From: Christensenella sp. UBA4263
GTDB lineage: Bacteria; Bacillota; Clostridia; Christensenellales; Aristaeellaceae
Assembly: GCA_002395225.1 (NCBI GenBank)
Contig: DGWH01000098.1
Coordinates: forward strand, 1 to 23,488
Length of the DNA: 23,488 nucleotides
Direction of reading: 5' to 3'
This document shows, one piece after another, positions 1 to 7,033 of this stretch. Each line of letters starts with the position of its first letter. The stretch's first letter is position 1. The notes under the pieces are model-generated. The model saw only the letters and a program-made list of their open reading frames with translations. It had not been told where the DNA came from and ran no database searches. The translations under genes and the position numbers were made by a program.

Positions 1-30
1 CGGTTTTCAGGGTACGAACCCTATATGATT

Positions 31-146
31 TCCGGTGGCGACAGCGAAAGGGATCCACCTGTTCCCATACCGAACACAGAAGTTAAGCCTTTCAGCGCCG
101 ATGGTACTTGGCTGGAGACGGCCCGGGAGAGTAGGACGCTGCCGGA
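31..146 (+). rRNA. rrf: 5S ribosomal RNA
   Basis: The stretch has the expected length (about 116 nt) and the conserved 5S blocks, including CCATACCGAACACAGAAG, GTTAAGCC, CAGCGCCGATGGTA and GGGAGAGTAGGACGCTGCC. The ends TCCGGTGGC and GCTGCCGGA can pair as helix I. It is most like the 5S of Clostridia. It presumably closes an rRNA operon whose 16S and 23S lie to the left of the window. The exact ends may be off by one or two bases. Confidence 0.96.
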
Positions 147-155
147 TTCCACAAG

Positions 156-184
156 GAACCTTGCTAATGCAGGGTTCTTTTTTT
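156..184 (+). terminator. Intrinsic terminator of the rRNA operon
   Basis: GAACCTTGC and GCAGGGTTC form a 9-bp stem (one G-U pair) around the loop TAAT, followed directly by seven T. It lies ten bases past the 5S end, as expected for the end of an rRNA transcript. Confidence 0.9.
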
Positions 185-202
185 GTGCCCGTCCGCAGGT
201 GA

Positions 203-607
203 AAGTCTTTACCTGAAATTCTGACTTGTGGTAATATCCGTTCAGATGAACGGGGCAACAGAGGGGATGTCCGACGACGAAGGCAAAAGGACATAGGATT
301 AGCCGGTTCGTATTCTGAATGGTCGTACAAAATAGAGGAACTGCCGACAGGACACGGAATCGCAGATGTCGTTTTTCTGCCGAAGAAATATTCCCGGCTT
401 CCGGCGTTGATCGTCGAGCTGAAAGGAAATAAGACAGAGAAAAGCGCCATCCAGCAGATCAGGGAAAAGCACTATCCGAAAGTACTTGAAAAGTACGAAG
501 GGGAGATTCTGCTGGCGGGAATCAGCGTCGATGAGACTACCGGGCAGCATACCTGCGTGATTGAGAAAGGCTGCAAAGCCTCAGGTACTTCCGGACAGGA
601 CCCATAA
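203..607 (+). pseudogene. C-terminal remnant of a PD-(D/E)XK nuclease-fused AAA-ATPase-like protein
   Basis: The open frame runs from just after a stop at 200-202 to TAA at 607, with no plausible start until an internal ATG at 407. The translation matches the C-terminal nuclease-like domain of the ATPase/PD-(D/E)XK family that is abundant in gut Clostridia. It contains ELPTGHGIADVVFLP with the active-site Asp, then ALIVELKGNK with the E-x-K pair, then AIQQIREKHYP and ILLAGISVDE. Full-length members are several times longer and begin with a P-loop ATPase domain, which is absent here. The fragment directly follows the rRNA terminator, so it is probably the end of a truncated gene and not expressed as a useful protein. 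The family call comes from recalled motifs. Confidence 0.75.
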
Positions 608-705
608 AAATGCCTGAACCGATCGCATAGACTGTGACAGGTTTGCAGATAAAGCTTGTCAGGGTGGCTTTTGTCATCATATAAAACAATGAGGAGGACG
701 GTATC

Positions 706-3111
706 GTGAAACCAATCAACTGGAATGAGAACTGGAAGTTTTGGGCGGATAAGGATGCCTTTGCGCTGGTGTGGAATATTCCTGAACAAGCGCGGGACAT
801 TAAGGTGCCTCATGATGCCATGATCGAAAATCCGGCAAGACCGGACAGCCCCAACGGCGGCAATACCGGCTACCGGGACGGGGGCAATTATACCTATGTC
901 AAGCAGCTCACACTGACTGCGGAGGATCTGGGGAAAAAGTACATTCTTCGCTTTGACGGCGTTTACTGTCATGCCCTGGTCTATGTCAACGAGCAGCTGG
1001 CCGGCAGTGAGGCCAACGGGTACACCAGTTTCTATGTGGATCTCACGCCGCTTCTGCATGCCGGCTGCAATGAGATCCGGGTACAGGTACGCAATGCGGG
1101 AATGACCAATTCGCGCTGGTATTCCGGCAGCGGCATTTACCGGGATGTCGTCCTGTTTACCTCCGGGGCAACCTATATCGAGCCGGACAATGTCCAGGTG
1201 ACGACGGAAAGCGTGGATGAGGAGTTCGCGCTGCTTTCAGTAAAGACGACGGTGATCAATGAAAGCCTGAATGCCCGCACCCTGATGCTGAGAACACGGA
1301 TCCTGGCGGCAGAGGATGCGGAGACGGGACGGGAGCGGACGGCGTTCTTCCTGAAAGCCGGGGAGAGTCGGACGCTGACCCAGCACGTTCTTGTCAGGAA
1401 ACCGATGTGCTGGTCTGAGGAGAGTCCGGTGCTCTATCGGGCAGAGGTGAGACTGTGTGACGGGGAGACGCAGATGGATCAGGCCGAAACGCGTTTTGGC
1501 ATCCGGACGCTGTCCCTGGATGCGGCGCGGGGCCTGCGGGTCAACGGAAAGACGGTAAAGCTCCGCGGTGCGTGCATCCACCATGACAGCGGGCTCCTCG
1601 GCGCGGCGACCTATTACGATGCCCAGTACAGGCAGGTAAAGCGGCTGAAGGAAGCCGGATTCAATGCGCTTCGGATTTCGCATCATCCGGCGGCGCCGGC
1701 ACTCCTGGATGCCTGCGATGCGCTCGGCATGTATGTCATGGACGAGTTTTCGGATATGTGGCAGCGGGCCAAGAACGACCTGGATTATGCGCTGGACTTT
1801 GATGCCTCCTGGGAAAAGGATGTCCGGCTCATGGTCAGGAAAGACTACAATCATCCGTCGGTGATTCTGTATTCCGTGGGCAATGAGATTCCGGAGATCG
1901 GCACGGACTACGGCAGCCTGACCTGTGCCGGAATTGCGGGACTCATGAAGCAGCTGGATCCGACCCGCTATACCACGGCGGGCATCAACGGGGTCTTTGC
2001 CGCGGGGGACCAGATGGGACGGATTATGGCGGACCTCTCCAGGGACATGCAGGCCTCCGGTGAGATTGAGGGGAACGTCAATGATTTCATGACCGTCATG
2101 GATACCAAGATGGATGAGATTGTGGTTCATGAGGCCATTTCCGAGCGGCTGGAAAAGGCCTGTGCCAGTCTGGATGTGGCGGGATACAATTATATGACCG
2201 CCCGCTACCTGCCGGATTCCGTCAACTATCCGAACCGGGTCATGGTGGGATCGGAGACGTACCCGCCGGAGATTGCCCGCAACTGGGAACTGGTCAGAAA
2301 GCTTCCGTCGGTCATTGGGGACTTTACCTGGACGGGCTGGGATTATATCGGCGAGGCCGGTGTTGGAATTCCTGCCTATCGCTTCGGAGAGGGCGGATTT
2401 GGTGCCCATTATCCCTGCCAGCTTGCCTACTGCGGTGACCTGGATCTGACCGGCTTCCGCCGTCCGCTGAGCTATTACCGGGAGATTGTCTTTGGTCTTC
2501 GTGAACAGCCGTATATTGCGGTACAGAATCCTAATCATTATGGGGAGACGCTGATTAAAACGCCCTGGGTCATGTCGGATGCAGAGGAGAGCTGGGACTG
2601 GTCCGGCTGTGAGGGGAAACCGGTGGTCGTAGAGGTCTATGCCCCCGGGGAGGAGGCGGAGCTCTTCCTGAACGGCAAAAGCCTCGGGGTGAAGAAACTG
2701 GAAAACTGCCGTGCCCTGTTTGAGACCGTCTATGAACGGGGAACACTGCAGGCAACGGCTTACCAGGATGGAAACAAACTCGGAACATTCGATCTTTCCA
2801 GCCCGGAGGGGGAAGACTGTCTGACCCTGAAGACGGATTTCACCGGAAGGGAACTGATCTATCTCACGGTGCAGGTCTGCGGGGGAAATGGCGTCCCGCG
2901 GCGCGGTCAGGAACAGCTGATCAAAGCGGAAGTGGACGGAGCGGAACTGCTGGGCATTGGCAGCGGAGATCCGAAGCCAACCCTTAACTATCCGTCGGGC
3001 AAGACCTGGACATACGGGGGCCGGGCGCAGATGATTCTGAAAAAGACCGGAACGAAACCGATCAGAGTGCGGGTCATGAGTGAATCTGCAAGCGCAGAAA
3101 TAGAGATCTGA
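706..3111 (+). CDS. Glycoside hydrolase family 2 protein, beta-galactosidase-like
   Basis: This 801-residue protein has the GH2 plan: an N-terminal jelly-roll sugar-binding domain (about 1-170), an immunoglobulin-like domain (about 170-270), a TIM barrel (about 270-580) and extra beta-domains of the DUF4982 type at the C-terminus. The barrel shows SVGNEIPEIG with the likely acid/base Glu394, MVGSETYPP with the likely nucleophile Glu517, and GDFTWTGWDYIGEAG. It should hydrolyse a terminal beta-linked sugar, galactose being the commonest choice in this subgroup, though glucuronide or other beta-glycosides are possible. No signal peptide is visible, so it probably acts in the cytoplasm on imported oligosaccharides. 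The GTG start at 706 is chosen because AGGAGG at 692-697 sits eight bases upstream. It is separated from the cluster by a gene remnant and a terminator, so a shared function is not supported. Confidence 0.93.
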   Translation: MKPINWNENWKFWADKDAFALVWNIPEQARDIKVPHDAMIENPARPDSPNGGNTGYRDGGNYTYVKQLTLTAEDLGKKYILRFDGVYCHALVYVNEQLAGSEANGYTSFYVDLTPLLHAGCNEIRVQVRNAGMTNSRWYSGSGIYRDVVLFTSGATYIEPDNVQVTTESVDEEFALLSVKTTVINESLNARTLMLRTRILAAEDAETGRERTAFFLKAGESRTLTQHVLVRKPMCWSEESPVLYRAEVRLCDGETQMDQAETRFGIRTLSLDAARGLRVNGKTVKLRGACIHHDSGLLGAATYYDAQYRQVKRLKEAGFNALRISHHPAAPALLDACDALGMYVMDEFSDMWQRAKNDLDYALDFDASWEKDVRLMVRKDYNHPSVILYSVGNEIPEIGTDYGSLTCAGIAGLMKQLDPTRYTTAGINGVFAAGDQMGRIMADLSRDMQASGEIEGNVNDFMTVMDTKMDEIVVHEAISERLEKACASLDVAGYNYMTARYLPDSVNYPNRVMVGSETYPPEIARNWELVRKLPSVIGDFTWTGWDYIGEAGVGIPAYRFGEGGFGAHYPCQLAYCGDLDLTGFRRPLSYYREIVFGLREQPYIAVQNPNHYGETLIKTPWVMSDAEESWDWSGCEGKPVVVEVYAPGEEAELFLNGKSLGVKKLENCRALFETVYERGTLQATAYQDGNKLGTFDLSSPEGEDCLTLKTDFTGRELIYLTVQVCGGNGVPRRGQEQLIKAEVDGAELLGIGSGDPKPTLNYPSGKTWTYGGRAQMILKKTGTKPIRVRVMSESASAEIEI

Positions 3112-3136
3112 GCTGAAGAAAACATAATCATAATAT

Positions 3137-3232
3137 ATGTCGGGTAAGGCGAAGGAATTCAGCGAGGATATGCGCGCACTCGGCGGCACGCAGGCCTCCG
3201 CGGATGCGATCATCCGGTTCCCTGAGAAATAA
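3137..3232 (+). pseudogene. Remnant of a GT1 (macrolide-type) glycosyltransferase C-terminus
   Basis: A 31-codon frame from ATG 3137 to TAA 3230-3232 reads KAKEFSEDMRALGG near its start and ends in an Ala-rich helix. It closely resembles the last residues of the two GT1 domains in this window (KAKALGERMRAMGG in the gene ending at 11856, NARAVGEDMRRYKGG in the gene ending at 9259). No ribosome binding site precedes it and the rest of the glycosyltransferase is missing. It is best read as the stump of a third GT1 gene deleted when the GH2 region and the cluster were joined. A chance match is possible because the region is short. Confidence 0.55.
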
Positions 3233-3348
3233 AGCCGGTCGTTTCCCGGAAATGACGGTCATGATGGAGGATGTTTCCGGAAAAGCCGCCGGGATCGGGC
3301 CGCTTCCATCGTGAATCTGATCAGCTGTCAACCGATACAGCGGCTTCA

Positions 3349-3381
3349 CAGCACTCACGCGGCGCGTGAGTGCTGCTTTTA
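3349..3381 (+). terminator. Terminator-like hairpin, left copy of a repeated element
   Basis: CAGCACTCACGC and GCGTGAGTGCTG form a perfect 12-bp stem around GGC, followed by the weak T tract CTTTTAT. The hairpin and about 20 bases before it (GATACAG, GGCTT, ACAG blocks from about 3333) recur in the same orientation at 21815-21857. It separates the GH2 region from the promoter of the cluster. In the rest of 3233-3345 only a 20-codon frame without family resemblance is visible, so nothing is called there. Confidence 0.7.
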
Positions 3382-3413
3382 TACAGATGTGACGAACCTT
3401 CTGTGAGTGTTTA

Positions 3414-3442
3414 TTGACAATTGACGAGTGTACTCTTAAAAT
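3414..3442 (+). promoter_or_regulatory. Sigma-A type promoter of the biosynthetic cluster
   Basis: TTGACA at 3414-3419 and TAAAAT at 3437-3442 are separated by exactly 17 bases. The first cluster gene starts 150 bases downstream. The promoter follows a terminator hairpin, so the cluster seems to be transcribed independently of the GH2 gene. The start site should be near 3449. Confidence 0.8.
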
Positions 3443-3449
3443 ATACCGA

Positions 3450-3591
3450 CAATGGGGAATGCTTAGGTCTGTCTGCCTCTTCCAAACAGAGGCATCTGCG
3501 AATGGCCATTTAATGGCCGTAGTTGACAGGACTGAGATCACCATCATCGCTGAATACACAATCGCTGATCTGAGAAAGGAGAAAAACAGGT
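3450..3591 (+). promoter_or_regulatory. Structured 5' leader of the cluster mRNA, with ribosome binding site
   Basis: About 140 bases lie between the predicted start site and the first ATG. They contain two simple hairpins: TGCCTCT/AGAGGCA (3474-3494, 7-base loop) and GGCCAT/ATGGCC (3504-3518, loop TTA, extendable by two pairs). AAAGGAG at 3575-3581 is the ribosome binding site, ten bases before the ATG at 3592. No known riboswitch class is recognisable. A regulatory role is inferred only from the length and the stems. Confidence 0.45.
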
Positions 3592-4683
3592 ATGGATCTT
3601 AATGAAAAAAAAGAGCTGTTAAAGCAGGCGTGGAAAGAGGTCTTTGATGTTAAGGAGGTGGCAGATGATGCTGACTTCTTTGATGAGGGCGGAGATTCCA
3701 TCAAGGCAGTTGAGCTCTCCTCGTGGCTGATTCAAAAGGGCATCAAGCTTGATCTGGGCAAAATCTTTTATACGTCCGTTTTGTCTGACATGGCCGAGTC
3801 ACTCGAGGAGACGCAGCCCATGTATGTTCCCGAAAAGCTGATGACAAAAGAGCTGTTCAAGGAAAAGTATGACGCGGTGATGAGCGGAAAACCCGTCCCC
3901 GAAGATCATCCGGAGGAGGAAGATCAGCAGATCTGTGATCCGAATCTGACGGGTTCTGGCGTGGATGCACAGAATCCGCCGATCCCTGTCCCGAATATGG
4001 CACCTGCCGGCGGTCTGGATGGCGAAGATCAGCAGATCTGTGATCCGAATCTTACAGGTACCGGCGTGGATGCACAGAATCCGCCGTTCCGTATTCCGAA
4101 TATGCCGGCTGTCGGCGGCCCGGATGGCGAGGATCAGCAGATCTGCGACCCGAATCTGACAGGCACCGCTCCTGTGGCCGGGCAGAACCTCATGGTTAAG
4201 ATGCTTAAGCTGATGATCACGCAGCAGCAGACGGTGCTTCAGATGATGGAGCTGATGGCGGATATCGTCGCCGGTCCTGCCCCAATGAGGGCTCCTGCTC
4301 TGCCTGTCGGAAATTTTAACCCGAATGCCCTCATGCAGACGGTCCCGGCGGATAAGCAGGCGGCTTTGAAGAAGGTCATGTCTCAGTTCTATGTGAAAAA
4401 GGCAGATGCGCCCATCGAAAAGCCGAATGTGATTAAAATCGAGAAAGCAAAGGTGGCCAAGCCCACAAAGAGTGCAGAAGAAGTGCTTGAGTACGTTCTG
4501 AAGGGGCTTCTGAAAAACGGTCTTGATAAATCCGTGGATCTGTTTGAGCAGGGACTGACCTCTCTGGACGCGGTTAAACTCGTGACCCGGTGCGGTGAAC
4601 ACGGTTACGCCGTCAAAATGCAGGACATTTTTATGCATTCCAAGTTTGAGGAGCTTGTCAAGTGCATGGTTCCTGGTAAATAA
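3592..4683 (+). CDS. Protein with two acyl/peptidyl carrier domains and a tandem-repeat linker
   Basis: This 363-residue protein begins and ends with a phosphopantetheine-binding carrier domain. The first (about 1-75) has FFDEGGDSIKAVEL with Ser36 as the likely attachment site. The second (about 290-360) has LFEQGLTSLDAVKL with Ser324. Between them are two full and one partial 35-residue repeats (from residues 110, 145 and 180), each starting EDQQICDPNLTG and rich in Pro and Gly, then a Met-rich helical stretch (about 200-235). It should hold acyl or aminoacyl thioesters for the condensation and adenylation proteins downstream. As the first gene, 31 bases ahead of the stand-alone condensation protein, it is probably the central carrier. 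The repeats could be a flexible tether, a docking array or, less likely, a peptide substrate. The carrier assignment is firm; the cargo is unknown. Confidence 0.88.
   Translation: MDLNEKKELLKQAWKEVFDVKEVADDADFFDEGGDSIKAVELSSWLIQKGIKLDLGKIFYTSVLSDMAESLEETQPMYVPEKLMTKELFKEKYDAVMSGKPVPEDHPEEEDQQICDPNLTGSGVDAQNPPIPVPNMAPAGGLDGEDQQICDPNLTGTGVDAQNPPFRIPNMPAVGGPDGEDQQICDPNLTGTAPVAGQNLMVKMLKLMITQQQTVLQMMELMADIVAGPAPMRAPALPVGNFNPNALMQTVPADKQAALKKVMSQFYVKKADAPIEKPNVIKIEKAKVAKPTKSAEEVLEYVLKGLLKNGLDKSVDLFEQGLTSLDAVKLVTRCGEHGYAVKMQDIFMHSKFEELVKCMVPGK
3919..4185 (+). repeat. In-frame tandem repeats of 105 bases within the carrier protein gene
   Basis: Units begin at 3919, 4024 and 4129. The first two are full length (35 codons) and nearly identical, differing mainly around IPVPNM versus FRIPNM and in the Gly-rich ends. 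The third diverges after about 13 codons (CDPNLTGTAP). Each unit carries one Cys in QQICDPN. Confidence 0.93.
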
Positions 4684-4714
4684 ATAAGGAATTTTCTAAA
4701 GGAAGGGACAATCA

Positions 4715-6925
4715 ATGAAACGGAACGACTATGAGTGGCTTGTTTCTCAGATCAGGAACAATTATGCAACATTAGGCAGAATCGAAAAGATGATTTCAAA
4801 TTCTCCGGCTCTTCCCGTTCAGCCTGTTCAGTTTGTTCAGCCTGTTCAGCCCGTTCAGCTTGTTCAGCCTGTTGCTGACCTGGGAGGGAGAGTGCAAAAG
4901 GGATTCGAAGGAAACGAAAAGAAGAAATCTGAAGGAGAAAAAAAGAAGAGCTCCGGGGTTGTCCCTTCCGATGAAAATAAAGGGAATCAGCAGAAAAACG
5001 AGCTGAATCAAAACGAACAGAAAGTCAGGGAATCTGTCAGAAAAAGCGCTCTGATACCGGAAAACTATACAGCGAAGACCCTTGATGCCGATGATCTGAA
5101 TACGATCATCGGCATGTATGGCATTTCAGTGGAGGATATTTACGAACTGAATGCGGGCCAGGAGTGGATGCTGGAAAAAGGACACCGGGTGAAGTCCGCT
5201 TTTTTCCTGCAGATTATGACAAAAGCCGTCATCCAGATGGATCCTGCGGCCTTCCGGCAGCGGGCAGATAAAGTGTGCGAAAAACTGGAAAGCCTGCGCT
5301 CTGCCTTTGTCTACAGGAACGTGAAGAAGCCTTACCGCGTGGTGATCCGGGACCGGCATCCGGAGATTAATTATATTGATCTTTCGGACCTTGACCCGGA
5401 GGAGTTTGACAGACGGGTGAGAAGCTGCATGGAGGCGGACCGTCTGCGCGGCTTTGACCTTGAACGGGATTCGCTGCTTCGGATCAGTGTCTACAAGAGC
5501 GTGGAAAAGGATACCTATGCGCTGATCGTTTCCCAGCCCCATATCAATTCAGACGGCACCAGTGTGAGCGTGCTGTTCTCAGAACTGTTCATCGGCTATG
5601 CGCTTGACCTGAACGGAATCGATAAGAAGATCGAGGCACAGTCCTACAAGGCGTATGCCGAACATCTGCAGCAGGTGGATGTGGATAAAGAGCTTGACTG
5701 GTGGAAACAGAACCTTTCGGACGCGCCCGAAGATCCTCTTCTGCCGGGGCAGATAACCAGTGAGCTCGATTATCATATGGCCACGCATTTTGTCCCGTTC
5801 GAGGATGAGGTGATTGAAAATCTTGCAGCATTGCAGAAAAAGCTGAAGGTGACGGTCTTTACCATTTTGCAGTGTCTGTGGGGAATCATGACGGCAAGGA
5901 TGAAAGACCAGACAAGCATGGTGTTCGGAGCGGTATCCTCCGGAAGAGATTCTGAGGTTTCGGACAGCATGATGCAGGCCGGAGGTTTTGTGAATATTCT
6001 GCCGGTAAAGATCTCGTTTCAGGAAGAGGAGCGTTTTTCTGAACTGGCAGAAAGAGTTCAGAAGGATTTCGTCAATGCCATGGCCCATTCCCATTGTTCG
6101 CCTCTCCAGATTCAGGAGGCGCTTGGCAGGAAAAAGCCTGTTTTTGCACATATTCTGAATTATCACAATTATGCAAAGCCCAAGACCGAAAAGAAGGCAG
6201 AGGAGCACGTCACATCTGGTGGAATAAAGGTCATCGGCGGGCAGGCGTATGATAACTTATCGGAAGATCTGTGCGTGTATTTTACGGAGGTAGACGGGAA
6301 AACCGGATGCTATTATGCCTATGATGATAAGGCTTTTACAGGGATCTTCATTGGACTCCTGGGTGATTTCTTCAGGGAGATGCTGGATTCGCTTGCGATG
6401 ATCACTCCGGATACGAAAATCTCCGAACTTCCTGTTCCGGATTACGGACTGGTCGAAGTGGCCGACATTGGCGGCCGGATGACGCGTATGAAGACGGCCG
6501 GTATCTTAAAAAAGCATCCGGTCTTTTCATCGGCATCGGATGATGAGCTGCTGGCACTGGCGGATGTATGTGAATGGGAACAGTGCCCCAGAGATTATAT
6601 AATCAAGGGCTCGATGGAAGAACTGGATCGGATTCCTATGCTTGTGCAGGGAAGAGCGATTCTTTATGGGGAGGCCTCGGATGGATGGAATAATCCGTTC
6701 CGTGTATTCAAGGAGGGAGATATTCTTTCTCTGGAGCCATTTTTCGGAGATGGAAAGCAGCGTGATCTTTTGATTGCGGGTGAACATGGGGCGGCGGTCA
6801 TTTTCATTCGTGCAGCGGTTTTAGAGGGATTCTTCAAGGAACATCCGGAATCACTGTTTGAGCTGGCCCGCGTCATTGAGAAGGAAAAGAGAAATTATCA
6901 GAAACTCTGGCTGAATGCGCTATAA
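4715..6925 (+). CDS. Stand-alone NRPS condensation domain fused to a cNMP-binding-like domain
   Basis: This 736-residue protein has a short N-terminal helix (about 1-30), a VQP-repeat and a Lys/Glu-rich linker (about 33-110), a condensation domain (about 120-580) and a small C-terminal domain (about 595-736). The condensation core has SQPHINSDGTS, keeping catalytic His276 and Asp280 of HHxxxDG although the first His is Pro, and also the later signatures VFGAVSSGR and GGFVNILPVK. The C-terminal part (ILKKHPVFSSASDDELLALA, then a beta-roll with FKEGDILSLEPFFG) resembles the CRP-type cyclic nucleotide-binding fold, but the usual phosphate-binding cassette is not clear. It should join a carrier-bound acyl group to an amine or hydroxyl, with the neighbouring two-carrier protein as the obvious partner. 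ATG 4715 follows AAAGGAAGGG. Ligand control is inference. Confidence 0.85.
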   Translation: MKRNDYEWLVSQIRNNYATLGRIEKMISNSPALPVQPVQFVQPVQPVQLVQPVADLGGRVQKGFEGNEKKKSEGEKKKSSGVVPSDENKGNQQKNELNQNEQKVRESVRKSALIPENYTAKTLDADDLNTIIGMYGISVEDIYELNAGQEWMLEKGHRVKSAFFLQIMTKAVIQMDPAAFRQRADKVCEKLESLRSAFVYRNVKKPYRVVIRDRHPEINYIDLSDLDPEEFDRRVRSCMEADRLRGFDLERDSLLRISVYKSVEKDTYALIVSQPHINSDGTSVSVLFSELFIGYALDLNGIDKKIEAQSYKAYAEHLQQVDVDKELDWWKQNLSDAPEDPLLPGQITSELDYHMATHFVPFEDEVIENLAALQKKLKVTVFTILQCLWGIMTARMKDQTSMVFGAVSSGRDSEVSDSMMQAGGFVNILPVKISFQEEERFSELAERVQKDFVNAMAHSHCSPLQIQEALGRKKPVFAHILNYHNYAKPKTEKKAEEHVTSGGIKVIGGQAYDNLSEDLCVYFTEVDGKTGCYYAYDDKAFTGIFIGLLGDFFREMLDSLAMITPDTKISELPVPDYGLVEVADIGGRMTRMKTAGILKKHPVFSSASDDELLALADVCEWEQCPRDYIIKGSMEELDRIPMLVQGRAILYGEASDGWNNPFRVFKEGDILSLEPFFGDGKQRDLLIAGEHGAAVIFIRAAVLEGFFKEHPESLFELARVIEKEKRNYQKLWLNAL
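4814..4875 (+). repeat. Nine-base tandem repeat coding for a VQP-rich linker
   Basis: Variants of the unit CCTGTTCAG occur six to seven times in frame, giving alternating Val-Gln-Pro/Phe/Leu. Such a short DNA repeat can change copy number by slippage in steps of three residues without breaking the frame. Confidence 0.9.
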
Positions 6926-6931
6926 GGAGCG

Positions 6932-7013
6932 GGCCTGTCGCGCAGCGACAGTCAGCAAATCCAGACCTCCTGTCATGCTGCTCCGGCAAATGAACAAAAT
7001 TGAGGCCTGCAAA
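6932..7013 (+). repeat. Intergenic repeat element, copy 1
   Basis: The element starts with the hairpin CTGTCGCGCAGCGACAG (6935-6951, 7-bp stem, loop GCA), runs through GCTGCTCCGGCAA and ends near TGAGGCCTGC. It fills most of the gap before the GT2-GT1 gene. Related copies lie at 9357-9415 and 19880-19995. No coding potential is seen. Confidence 0.75.
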
Positions 7014-7033
7014 AGAAACATTGGGGGCATACG

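Noticed and set aside
25..216. Small + strand frame over the 5S gene
   Set aside because: It overlaps the 5S rRNA and its terminator.
656..685. TTGTCA-18-TATAAA promoter-like pair before the GH2 gene
   Set aside because: The implied transcript start (about 692) would fall on the ribosome binding site and leave only about 14 bases of leader, so it is doubtful.
706..3111. GH2 gene as a member of the biosynthetic cluster
   Set aside because: A remnant gene, a terminator hairpin and a fresh promoter lie between it and the cluster, so neighbourhood alone does not support it.
1237..3213. 658-codon open frame on the - strand
   Set aside because: It is antisense to the GH2 gene, has no family motif, and is explained by codon bias of the + strand gene.
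3919..4185. CRISPR-like or mobile repeat
   Set aside because: The repeats are in frame, 105 bases long and continuous, with no spacers, so they are coding repeats.
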